A stretch of DNA of 14,718 bases, taken from Gemmatimonadota bacterium. GTDB lineage: Bacteria; Gemmatimonadota; Gemmatimonadetes; Longimicrobiales; UBA6960. Both the position numbers and the translations under genes were made by a program. This document shows, piece by piece, positions 6,733-14,300 of the stretch. Position 1 is the first letter of the stretch. The number at the start of each line of letters is the position of its first letter. Under the pieces are notes generated by a model. That model saw only the letters and a program-made list of their open reading frames with translations, did no database searches and was not told the DNA's origin. The stretch covers positions 1 through 14,718 of the forward strand of contig JAHWKH010000013.1 of the NCBI GenBank assembly GCA_019347995.1, written 5' to 3'.

Positions 6733-7773
6733 CTACACCCCCACGGCCGCCTCGGCCGGCGCCAGCGTCCGTCCCGCGGCCTCCACGAACGGCCTGAGGC
6801 CCTCCATGAGGCTGGCGAACTCCTGGAAGTCGAGGGACTGCTCGCCGTCGGAGGACGCGGTCTCCGGATCGGGGTGCACCTCCACGAGCAGGCCGTCGGC
6901 GCCCGCGGCCACGGCCGCGTAGGCCAGGGGGGCCACCAGGTGGCGGTAGCCGCCGGCGTGGCTCGGGTCGGCCACCACGGGCAGGTGCGTCTCGCGCTTG
7001 AGGACCGGGATGGCCGCCACGTCGAACGTGTTGCGCGTCGCCGTCTCGAACGTGCGGATGCCCCGCTCGCACAGGATCACATGCAGGTTGCCCTGGCTCA
7101 TCACGTACTCGGCGGCCAGGAGCAGGTCCTTGACGGTGGCGCTCATGCCGCGCTTGAGCAGGACGGGCCGGTGGGTGCGGCCCACCTCCGTGAGCAGGGC
7201 GAAGTTCTGCATGTTGCGGGCGCCCACCTGCAGGACGTCGCTGTAGCCGGCGACCATCTCCACCTGCCGGGTGTCCATGACCTCGGTCACGACCGGCAGG
7301 CCGGTTTCCGCGCGCACGTCGGCCAGGATCCGAAGGCCCTCCTCCCCCAGGCCCCGGAAGGAGTAGGGGGAGCTGCGCGGCTTGAAGGCGCCTCCTCTCA
7401 ACGCCCGGGCGCCGGCGGCCCGCACGCTGCGGGCGGTGTCGCGCAGCATGTCGCGGCCCTCCACGGAGCAGGGGCCGGCCACCACCGCCACCTCCTCTCC
7501 GCCCAGCTCCATCGCGCCGAGGGGTACCCGGGTCGGGTCGGCGGCGAACTCCCGGGACGCCAGCTTGAAGGGCTTCATGACCTCGTGGACCGCCTCCACC
7601 CCCGGGAGGGCGAGCAGGGGGACGTGCTGCAGCCGCCCCTCGTCTCCGATGCATCCGATGACGGTGCGGCTCTCCCCGCGGGAGACGTGGGTCCGAAGCC
7701 CCAGGGCCTCCACGCGCTCGCGGATGTGGTCCAGCTCTTCCTGCGTCACGCCGCTGCGGGTGACGATGATCAT
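6733..7773 (-). CDS. aroF: 3-deoxy-7-phosphoheptulonate (DAHP) synthase, type I-beta
   Basis: This enzyme condenses phosphoenolpyruvate and erythrose-4-phosphate to DAHP, the entry to aromatic amino acid synthesis. It is 346 residues from the ATG at 7771-7773, with AGGAGG (plus-strand 7778-7783) four bases upstream. Residues 1 to about 70 form a ferredoxin-like domain ([17 protein letters not shown], then VIGCIGDEG) as in the feedback-inhibited Thermotoga-type enzyme, known to bind Tyr or Phe. The catalytic TIM barrel follows: [10 protein letters not shown] with metal ligand Cys102, [13 protein letters not shown] (129-141), [22 protein letters not shown] and [10 protein letters not shown]. 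The gene is convergent with argH and is preceded on its own strand by an aromatic-codon-rich leader ORF and a strong hairpin. Both allosteric and attenuation control are therefore likely. Which aromatic amino acid inhibits it cannot be told from sequence. Confidence 0.95.
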   Translation of the reverse strand: MIIVTRSGVTQEELDHIRERVEALGLRTHVSRGESRTVIGCIGDEGRLQHVPLLALPGVEAVHEVMKPFKLASREFAADPTRVPLGAMELGGEEVAVVAGPCSVEGRDMLRDTARSVRAAGARALRGGAFKPRSSPYSFRGLGEEGLRILADVRAETGLPVVTEVMDTRQVEMVAGYSDVLQVGARNMQNFALLTEVGRTHRPVLLKRGMSATVKDLLLAAEYVMSQGNLHVILCERGIRTFETATRNTFDVAAIPVLKRETHLPVVADPSHAGGYRHLVAPLAYAAVAAGADGLLVEVHPDPETASSDGEQSLDFQEFASLMEGLRPFVEAAGRTLAPAEAAVGV

Positions 7774-7829
7774 GGATCCTCCTGCGTGGGGCGGCGCGGG
7801 CCGGTCCGTCCGGGTGCCCCGGAAACGAG

Positions 7830-7859
7830 CGGGGCCCCCGGGTCGTCCCGGGGGCCCCG
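7830..7859 (-). terminator. Candidate attenuator hairpin in the aroF leader
   Basis: Perfect 13-base arms (CGGGGCCCCCGGG and its complement) enclose a 4-base loop. It stands 32 bases after the stop codon of the aromatic leader ORF and 56 bases before the aroF ATG. On the minus strand the stem is followed by CTCGTTTCC, a poor U-tract, so termination could be Rho-assisted or the control could act on translation. The leader RNA segment corresponding to plus-strand 7912-7919 (CGGGGGCC on the minus strand) can form 8 GC pairs with the first arm of this stem, making a possible antiterminator. A weaker alternative stem joins 7867-7872 with 7899-7904. Confidence 0.55.
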
Positions 7860-7891
7860 TCGGCCGCGTGCGTTTCGTCGCTTCGATGCTG

Positions 7892-7981
7892 CTACGCGCG
7901 CACGGACCTCCGGCCCCCGCTCAGGGTGCCGTACCAGTATGCGTATGCGTAGGCGCGATGGAAGCTCGTGACGGTATGCAT
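7892..7981 (-). CDS. Aromatic-rich leader peptide of aroF (29 aa)
   Basis: This minus-strand ORF starts with ATG (plus-strand 7979-7981) and ends with TAG (7892-7894). A GAGGT ribosome site (7991-7995) is 9 bases upstream of its start. The peptide begins [18 protein letters not shown] and carries Phe7, Tyr11, Tyr13, Tyr15, Trp16 and Tyr17: five aromatics in seven residues near the middle. The intervening alanines use GCA, unusual in this GC-rich window. It ends 118 bases before the DAHP synthase start, with a 13-bp hairpin in between, which is the classic layout of a ribosome-stalling leader peptide. The inferred role is cis-acting: ribosome stalling at Tyr (or Trp/Phe) codons under starvation would free aroF expression. 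A leader peptide before aroF is known in Corynebacterium glutamicum (aroR); I know of none in this lineage. Four Tyr codons suggest tyrosine as the main signal. Confidence 0.75.
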   Translation of the reverse strand: MHTVTSFHRAYAYAYWYGTLSGGRRSVRA

Positions 7982-8134
7982 CGTGCTGGAACCTCGGGCC
8001 GGTCCCCGGGGGCTGTCAAGCGGCCCCGGCCTGAAGCCCCGGAAATGCTCTGGCCCGCGGGGGCGGGCCTCTGTACGTTCGTCCCAGACGGCCGACCACC
8101 TCACCGATTTGCATCGATGGAGCACCGTAGAGAC

Positions 8135-8371
8135 ATGGCGACCACTACCGCCGAAGCTCCCGCACGCAGCCGGGTGAGCCGCCCGACCCTCGAAGACATG
8201 GGCCTTTCGCTGGGCAAGACGGTCCGCCTCCGGCGGATCTACTCCGGCGGCGTGGGCAACGGGACGCTCCTGATCCTGCCCATCGATCCGGGGCTCGAGC
8301 ACGGCCCCATCGACTTCCTGCCGAACCCGGAGCGCGTCGACAAGGAGGTCCTGTCGCAGGCGGGGGGCTGA
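8135..8371 (+). CDS. fba: Class I fructose-bisphosphate aldolase, N-terminal fragment
   Basis: This 78-residue frame starts at the ATG at 8135. Residues 18 to about 68 match the N-terminus of DhnA/archaeal-type class I aldolase: LGKTVRLRRIYSGGVGNGTL, then LPIDPGLEHGPIDFLPNPERVD (residues 48-69). The usual residue after the first Asp of that motif is Gln rather than Pro. The full family is about 300 residues or more. The Schiff-base lysine and the rest of the barrel are missing, so no aldolase activity is expected. After VD the sequence departs from the family (KEVLSQAGG) and stops at TGA 8369-8371, exactly where RpiA homology begins. A GGGGGG run lies at 8362-8367; one extra G there would fuse the frame into rpiA. 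This is either a real deletion fusing two genes or an assembly join. No strong ribosome site or promoter was found. Confidence 0.7.
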   Translation: MATTTAEAPARSRVSRPTLEDMGLSLGKTVRLRRIYSGGVGNGTLLILPIDPGLEHGPIDFLPNPERVDKEVLSQAGG

Positions 8372-9081
8372 GCGACGCCGCGGCGCTCAAGCGCGCCGCC
8401 GCCGCGGAGGCGGTGGAGCGCGTGGAGAGCGGCATGCGCCTGGGGCTCGGCACGGGGAGCACTGTCGAACACTTCCTGGAGCTCCTGGGAGAGCGCCTCG
8501 CCGACGGCGCGCTGGCCGACCTGATGGGGGTGCCCACCTCCGTCGCGACCACCGACCGGGCCCACGCCCTCGGGATCGCGCTGGGGCCGCTCCACGAGCT
8601 GGCGCCGCTGGACCTCGCGGTGGACGGCGCCGACGAGATCGATGCCGGGCTCAACCTGGTGAAGGGGCTCGGTGGCGCCCTGCTCCGCGAGAAGATGGTG
8701 GCGGCGGCCAGCCGCAGGTTCATCGTCATCGCCGACGAAGGGAAGCTGGTGGAGCGGCTCGGCGAGAAGTCGCCCCTGCCCGTGGAAGTGGCCTCCTTCT
8801 CCTGGCAGGTCCACGTGCCCTACCTGGAGTCGCTGGGCGCGCGGCCCGTCCTCCGGACCCGCGACGACGGCACCCCCGTGCCCACCGACAACGGCAACTA
8901 CGTCCTCGACTGCTGGTGGGACGGAGGCCTGCCGCCCGCCGCCGAACTGCAGGGCGAGCTGTGCTCCCGCCCCGGGATCGTCGAGACGGGTCTCTTCATC
9001 GGCATGGCCGGAGAGGCCATCGTGGCGGGGGCCGGCGGCGTGCGCCTGCTGACGCCCGGCGGGGCGGAGGGAGGCGCATGA
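8368..9081 (+). CDS. rpiA: Ribose-5-phosphate isomerase A
   Basis: RpiA interconverts ribose-5-phosphate and ribulose-5-phosphate in the pentose phosphate pathway. Motifs are GLGTGSTVEHFLELL (phosphate loop), DLAVDGADEID (catalytic Asp region), KGLGGALLREKMVA (lysine of the active site) and IADEGKLVERLG. Homology, including the first helix (SDAAALKRAAAAEAVERV), starts right after a CTG at 8368, where a Met would be expected. No ATG, GTG or TTG is in frame near it. The first standard start is GTG 8413, which gives 222 residues but removes that helix. I give the CTG limit (237 residues) to include the homologous part. AAGGAGGTC at 8342-8350 resembles a ribosome site but is 17 bases away. The stop overlaps the rpe ATG (ATGA). 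The function is certain; the start is not, because the aldolase junction falls exactly here. Confidence 0.88.
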   Translation: MSDAAALKRAAAAEAVERVESGMRLGLGTGSTVEHFLELLGERLADGALADLMGVPTSVATTDRAHALGIALGPLHELAPLDLAVDGADEIDAGLNLVKGLGGALLREKMVAAASRRFIVIADEGKLVERLGEKSPLPVEVASFSWQVHVPYLESLGARPVLRTRDDGTPVPTDNGNYVLDCWWDGGLPPAAELQGELCSRPGIVETGLFIGMAGEAIVAGAGGVRLLTPGGAEGGA

Positions 9082-9764
9082 GCGTCAAGATCGCTCCCAG
9101 CATCCTCTCGGCCGACTTCGGCCGTCTGGCCGAGGACGTGGCGGCGGCCGAGGAGGCCGGGGCGGATTGGATCCACGTGGACGTGATGGACGGTCACTTC
9201 GTGCCGAACATCTCCATCGGGCCCGGCGTGGCCGCGGCGGTGCGCAAGGTCACCGACCTTCCCCTGGACGTCCACCTCATGATCGAGGCACCGGACCGCT
9301 ACCTGGAGGCGTTCGCCGACGCGGGCGCCGACCTGGTGACCGTGCACCAGGAGGCGTGCACGCACCTGCACCGCACCGTCCATCGCATCCAGGAGCTGGG
9401 CTGCCGCGCCGGGGTGGCGCTCAACCCGGCGACGCCGGTGGATTTGCTGCGCGACGTCGTCGCCGATCTGGACCTGGTCCTTGTCATGTCCGTCAATCCC
9501 GGCTTCGGAGGCCAGTCGTACATCCCCGCCAGCACCACCCGGCTCCAGGAGGCGCGCTACCTCATCGATCGCCGCGGCAGGGCGGGGGCCGAGCTGGAGG
9601 TCGACGGAGGCATCGACGCGTCGACCGCGGGTGACGTGGTGGGCGCCGGCGCCTCGGTCGTCGTGGCCGGCTCGGCCGTCTACCGCCACCCGGAGGGAGT
9701 CGCCGCGGGCGTCGCCGCCATCCGCTCGGCGGCCCGCTCTCCCCAGCGCCTCACCAGCCCCTGA
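9078..9764 (+). CDS. rpe: Ribulose-phosphate 3-epimerase
   Basis: Rpe interconverts ribulose-5-phosphate and xylulose-5-phosphate. At 228 residues it is the usual length. Family motifs are APSILSADFGRL at the N-terminus, WIHVDVMDGHFVPN (31-44, with metal ligands His33 and Asp35), VHLMIE carrying the third ligand, VMSVNPGFGGQ and LEVDGGI with the catalytic Asp, then AGSAVY for phosphate binding. The ATG at 9078 overlaps the rpiA stop by four bases and GGAGGGAGG lies just upstream, indicating coupled translation. rpiA and rpe together complete the isomerase/epimerase step of the non-oxidative branch, which feeds erythrose-4-phosphate to the nearby DAHP synthase. No defects are seen. Confidence 0.96.
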   Translation: MSVKIAPSILSADFGRLAEDVAAAEEAGADWIHVDVMDGHFVPNISIGPGVAAAVRKVTDLPLDVHLMIEAPDRYLEAFADAGADLVTVHQEACTHLHRTVHRIQELGCRAGVALNPATPVDLLRDVVADLDLVLVMSVNPGFGGQSYIPASTTRLQEARYLIDRRGRAGAELEVDGGIDASTAGDVVGAGASVVVAGSAVYRHPEGVAAGVAAIRSAARSPQRLTSP

Positions 9765-9791
9765 GGAGTGTCGAGGAAGAGGAGTGGCGCG

Positions 9792-10541
9792 ATGCCGGAT
9801 CGCCGGACGTTACTGGTGGTCCTGGCGCATCCCGACGACGAGCTGGGCGCCGCGGGCACCATCGCGGCCCAGCGCGCCAGGGGGGACCGCGTGGTGCTGC
9901 TGTGGCTGACCCGGGGCGAGATGACCCAGGCGTTCGGCCCCCTGGGGATCGAGGAGGTGGCGGCCCGACGCGAGCAGCAGGGCGCCGAGGCCGCCCGCAT
10001 CCTGGACGTGGAGCACCGCTTCCTGGATTTCCAGGATACCCGGCTGGTGGCCGACCCCGAAGCCGCGCGCCGGGTGGCGCGGGTCCTGGCCGAGGTGCGG
10101 CCGGACGGCGTCGTGACCTGGGGCGACGCCTGGGTGCGGGGGGCGCGGCATCCCGACCACCAGGCCTGCGGCCGCATCGCCCGCGACGCGGTGACGCTGG
10201 CGCGGATCGCGAAGGTCATGGACCCGCTGGAGCCGCACCGCGCGTTCTGCCCCGTCTTCACGCTGCGCGACGCACACTCGCACCTGCCCGAGCTGGCGGT
10301 GGACGTCTCGCCGCACCTGGACGTCGTCCACGGCCTGGCCCGGTTCTACCACGACGCCATCGGCTTCGGCGACGAAGCATGGCTGCGCCAGCGGCTGCGC
10401 GCCGCCGGAGGCTCGTGGGACGTCGAGGCGGCCGAGCTCTTCGACGCCTGGGAGAGCCGGCCGGGTCTCACCGACGCTCTCCTGCCGGCCGATCCGGGCC
10501 AGCTCAACCGGCATCCCGACCGCGACGGCCGGGACGATTGA
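9792..10541 (+). CDS. PIG-L family metal-dependent deacetylase
   Basis: This 249-residue protein belongs to the PIG-L/LmbE superfamily, zinc enzymes that remove acetyl groups from N-acetylglucosamine-type substrates. The signature VVLAHPDDELGAAGTIA lies at residues 9-25, with zinc ligands His13 and Asp16, and the second motif GARHPDHQA at 117-125 gives the third ligand His123. The ATG at 9792 is preceded by GAGGAAGAGGAG (9773-9784); an in-frame GTG at 9768 is possible but has a poorer ribosome site. The gene follows rpe by only 27 bases and may share its transcript. Candidate roles are deacetylation in bacillithiol synthesis (BshB-like) or of another amino sugar; no thiol-biosynthesis partner is present, so the substrate is open. 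Its 3' end overlaps the promoter predicted for the next gene. Confidence 0.85.
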   Translation: MPDRRTLLVVLAHPDDELGAAGTIAAQRARGDRVVLLWLTRGEMTQAFGPLGIEEVAARREQQGAEAARILDVEHRFLDFQDTRLVADPEAARRVARVLAEVRPDGVVTWGDAWVRGARHPDHQACGRIARDAVTLARIAKVMDPLEPHRAFCPVFTLRDAHSHLPELAVDVSPHLDVVHGLARFYHDAIGFGDEAWLRQRLRAAGGSWDVEAAELFDAWESRPGLTDALLPADPGQLNRHPDRDGRDD

Positions 10542-10570
10542 TTGCCGGAGCCGCGCGCGGCGGCTAGAAT
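10542..10570 (+). promoter_or_regulatory. Predicted promoter of the phosphorelay operon
   Basis: TTGCCG at 10542-10547 and TAGAAT at 10565-10570 are separated by exactly 17 bases, a good sigma-70-type match. The -35 abuts the stop of the deacetylase gene. The predicted start of transcription (about 10577) is only a few bases before the GTG at 10580. No Shine-Dalgarno sequence lies between them (CCACCCCCG), so the message may be leaderless. Confidence 0.6.
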
Positions 10571-10579
10571 CCACCCCCG

Positions 10580-10948
10580 GTGGACACCGACCTCCCAGAC
10601 CTCGACACCTCGGCCCTCGACCGCCTCCAGCAGTGGGGGGGGACGAAGCTCCTTTCTCAGATGGTCCGCTTGTTCCTGGACAACAGCCCCGCCCGCCTCG
10701 ATCAGATCCGGATCGGGCTGCAGGAAGGACTCGTGGGGGACGCCGAGCGTGGCGCCCATTCCCTCAAATCCAGCGCGGCGAACGTGGGCGCCACCGTCGT
10801 GAGCCGGCTCGCCGCCGAGATGGAGGACCTCGCGGGCCGGGGTGACATGGCGGGCATGGAGGCCCTGCGAGCGGGGCTGGAGGCGGCGATGGAGCGGGTG
10901 CGGGAGCGGCTCGAGAGTGTCCTCGAACAGATGAGCGAGACGGACTGA
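10580..10948 (+). CDS. HPt-domain phosphotransfer protein
   Basis: This is a 122-residue stand-alone histidine phosphotransfer protein. The motif GAHSLKSSAANVGA contains the phospho-accepting His60 and the usual Lys63, with helices on both sides (LSQMVRLFLDNSPARLDQI before; LAAEMEDLAGRGDM and MERVRERLESVLEQM after). Such proteins carry phosphate between receiver domains of hybrid kinases and separate response regulators. The GTG at 10580 is preceded by a promoter-like TAGAAT but no ribosome site, suggesting leaderless translation. The stop overlaps the next gene as TGATG, so all three phosphorelay genes are likely one operon. No catalytic kinase or output domain is present. The likely partners are the receiver and hybrid kinase encoded directly downstream. 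Confidence 0.88.
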   Translation: MDTDLPDLDTSALDRLQQWGGTKLLSQMVRLFLDNSPARLDQIRIGLQEGLVGDAERGAHSLKSSAANVGATVVSRLAAEMEDLAGRGDMAGMEALRAGLEAAMERVRERLESVLEQMSETD

Positions 10949-11319
10949 TGCCCAAGATCGCGGTAGTGGAGGACAATCCGGACAACCGCCTCCTCGTGCA
11001 GGCCCTCCTGGAGGATCGGTACGAGATCTCCGAGTTCGAGACCGGCCTGGAGGCGGTGGAGGGCCTCGGGGACGACCGGCCGGACCTCATCCTGCTGGAC
11101 ATCTCGCTGCCCGAGATGGACGGGCCCGAGGTGCTCGCCTGGATCAGGCAGCAGCCCGACCTCAAGGACATCCCCGTCATCGCCCTCACGGCGCACGCCA
11201 TGGCCGGCGACCGGGAGAGCTTCATGAAGCAGGGCTTCAACGATTACGTCACGAAGCCCATCGTCGACGAGGACGTGCTGTTGGAGGCCATCGAGCGATG
11301 GCTGAACCGACCGAGCTGA
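10948..11319 (+). CDS. Single-domain response regulator (CheY/DivK-like receiver)
   Basis: This 123-residue protein is only a receiver domain. The acidic pair is Glu8-Asp9, the phospho-acceptor is Asp51 in LILLDISLPEMDG, the switch Thr is Thr81 in IALTAHAM, and the conserved lysine is Lys103 in YVTKPI. There is no DNA-binding, enzymatic or other output domain, so it acts by protein contact, as CheY or DivK do, or as a phosphate sink or relay. The ATG at 10948 overlaps the HPt stop (TGATG), and its 3' end overlaps the kinase start by 22 bases. The MAGDRESFMKQGFNDYVTKP segment resembles receivers that end hybrid kinases, consistent with an evolutionary split from one. The interaction partner is not identifiable from sequence. 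Confidence 0.92.
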   Translation: MPKIAVVEDNPDNRLLVQALLEDRYEISEFETGLEAVEGLGDDRPDLILLDISLPEMDGPEVLAWIRQQPDLKDIPVIALTAHAMAGDRESFMKQGFNDYVTKPIVDEDVLLEAIERWLNRPS

Positions 11320-14300
11320 CCGGGACCCCCCCGCCGCGAGCGGGCTCGCGTTCGTCGGAGATGGACGCTGGCGCGGCCGCAGCGCGGCTCCTGGGTGAGG
11401 ATCGCGCCCCCGAACGCGCCACCGTCTACTGGATCATCGTCCTGCTCCTCGTGGGAGGCTCCTTCCTCCTGCGGGACTCTCCGTGGGAGACGGGCACGAC
11501 CGTGCACACGGTCATGGAGGTGGCGGCCACGGTCCTGGCCTTCGTGGTGGGCTCCCTGGCGCTGGTGCGCTACTACAGCCGCAAGCAGAGCACCTTCCTC
11601 TTCATCGGCACGGGGTTCCTGGGCACCGCGATCCTGGACCTCTACCACGCCGCGGTCACCTCGACCTTCGTCGACGGCCGCGACGGCGGGAGCCTCACCG
11701 ACATCTCGGCGTGGAGCTGGACCGCGTCGCGGCTCTTCCTTTCGCTGTACCTGTTCGTCTCGCTCCTGGCCTGGTGGCGCGAGAGCCGGGAGGAGCCGGC
11801 GTACGAGGCGTCGCCGGTGGCCGAAGGCGCCGTCTACCTGACCGCGGCGGCGCTCACCGCTGTGATCTTCGTGTTCTTCTCGGCGCTGCCGCTGTCGCAG
11901 GCCTACACCCCCATCTTCATCTTCACGCGGCCGGGCGAGCTGGCGCCGGCGCTGTTCTTCCTCCTCGCGTACGCCGGCTACCTGTGGAAGGGCACCTGGC
12001 GGCGGAACGCCTTCGAGCACTTCCTGCTCCTGACGCTCCTCATCAACGTGGGCCTGCACGCGCTCTACATGCCCCTGTCGCAGGGCCTGGGCGACGCCAT
12101 GTTCGGTGCGGCGCACCTGCTCAAGATCGCGTCGTACATCGCGGTCCTGGCCGGGCTCATGATCAGCGTCTACCAGACCTTCCGGCGCGAGGGCGGCGCC
12201 CTGGAGGCGGTGCGCGACGTCAACGCCCAGCTGGCCCGCGAGATCACCACCCGCCGCGACACCGAGAACCGTCTCCAGGGATTCCTCGACACGGCCCACG
12301 ACCTCATCCAGAGCACCGATCGGGAGGGCCGGTTCGTATACGTCAACCGGGCCTGGAAGAACGTCCTGGGCTACGACGATGACGACCTGAGGGACCTCAC
12401 CCTCTACGACCTCGTCCACGAGCCCTTCCGGAAGGAGACCCGCGCGACGCTCAGCAAGGTGTTCGAAGGGGGGTCGCTGGACCGCTTCCTGGTGGAGTAC
12501 GTGGCCAAGGACGGGCGCATCATCGACCTGTCGGGGAGCGCGACCGGATCGGTCAGCAACGGCGAGGTCGTGGCGACGCAGGGAATCTTCCGGGACGTGA
12601 CGGAGCAGCGGCGCGCCGAGCGGGAGCTCGCCGCCTCCCGGGCGAACCTGGCCGCCCTGGTGGAGAACACCGGCGACACCATCTGGTCCATCGACCGCAA
12701 CCAGCGCCTCATCACCTTCAACTCCGCCTTCGCCCTGGCCGTGGAGGCCCAGACCGGACGGGAGCCCACCCGGGGCCAGACCCCCGAGGCCATGTTCGCA
12801 GAGTCCGACGCGGCGTTCTACCGGCTGCTCTACGAGCGGGCGCTGGGCGGCGAACGCTTCAGCGAGCTCAAGGAAGACGAGGTGGGCGGGCAGACGCGCA
12901 GCTTCGAGGTCTTCTGCAATCCCATCCAGGAGGCGGGCGGGATCACCGGAGCGGTGATGTTCGGCAAGGACGTCACGGCGCGGGTGCGGGCCGAGGAGGC
13001 GCTGCGCATCGCGAAGGAGGAGGCCGAGGGGGCCAACCAGGCCAAGAGCCAGTTCCTGGCGAACATGAGCCACGAGCTGCGCACTCCGCTCAACTCGGTC
13101 ATCGGCTTCGCCAACATCCTCATCAAGAACAAGAAGGGGCACATGGACGCCCAGGAGACCGGATTCCTGAACCGGATCCTGGCCAACGGACGCCACCTCC
13201 TGTCCCTGATCAACGACATCCTGGACCTGTCGAAGGTCGAGGCCGGCAGGATGGAGCTCGAGATCGAGGACGTGGATCTCGATTCGCTGGTGAAGGAGAC
13301 CCTGGCCCAGATGGAGGGGCAGCTCAAGGATCGCCCCGTGGCCCTCGTGGCCGACGTCCCCGAGGCCGCGAAGCCCATCGAGACGGACCGGAACAAGCTC
13401 AAGCAGGTCATCATCAACCTGGTGGGCAACGCCCTCAAGTTCACCCATGAGGGGTCGGTCACCGTGCGCGTCGAGCTGGGTCCCGACGGCCGCAGGCCCG
13501 CCCTCGTCGCCGTCCAGGACACGGGGATCGGCATTCCCCAGGACCGCCTCGACAAGATCTTCGAGGCGTTCCAGCAGGCCGAGAGCGGCACGGCCCGGAA
13601 GTATGGAGGCACGGGCCTCGGCCTCACGATCTCGCGCTCGATCTGCCAGATGCTGGGCTACGATCTGGACGTGGAGTCGGAGCTGGGGCGGGGCTCGACC
13701 TTCATCATCCGGCTCGCCCATCGTCCGCACGCCCGCGACGTGCAGGACGAGGGAGCTTCCGAGCCCGAGGAGGCGACGGAGGACGAGGCCGGGGAGGCCG
13801 GGGAGGAGCGGGTCGCCGCGGCCGTGGGCGACGGAGCCGTCACACGATCCATGCGCGACTTCAAGGTCCTGGTGGTGGACGACGAGCACGATTCCCGCGT
13901 TCTCCTCACGCACTACCTGGAGGAGTTCGGCTGCCAGGTGCTGAGCGTCGGGGACGCGACCAAGGGCATCGCCATGGCGCGGCACGAGCGGCCCGATCTC
14001 ATCACGCTCGACCTGCAGATGCCGGGAATGGACGGGTGGGAGGCGCTGCGGACCCTCAAGGACGACCCCGAGCTCCGCGAGATCCCGGTGGTCGTCGTCA
14101 GCATCGTGGCCAAGGAGGGTCGCAGCCGGCTCCTGGGGGCCGTCGACCTCCTCACCAAGCCGGTGGAGAGGGAAGACCTGCTCCGGGTGCTCTGGCGGAA
14201 CCTGATCCGCCAGCGCGGCGGCCGTGTCCTGGTCGTGGACGACGACGACGACGCCCGCACGTTCCTCGTCCGCCATCTCGAGGAGGCGGGGCTCCAGGTG

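Noticed and set aside
6709..7971. A 420-codon plus-strand frame opposite aroF
   Set aside because: A His/Gly/Arg-rich shadow of aroF, which has full catalytic motifs on the other strand.
7991..8019. A minus-strand TTGACA (8019-8014) as the aroF promoter -35
   Set aside because: At 17-18 bases spacing the -10 would be CGAGGT or GAGGTT, a poor match that coincides with the leader ribosome site. It remains possible but is too weak to list.
11244..14276. A 1010-codon open frame on the minus strand opposite the hybrid kinase
   Set aside because: It mirrors the kinase codons in GC-rich DNA, has no recognisable domain, and the plus-strand kinase has continuous motifs throughout.
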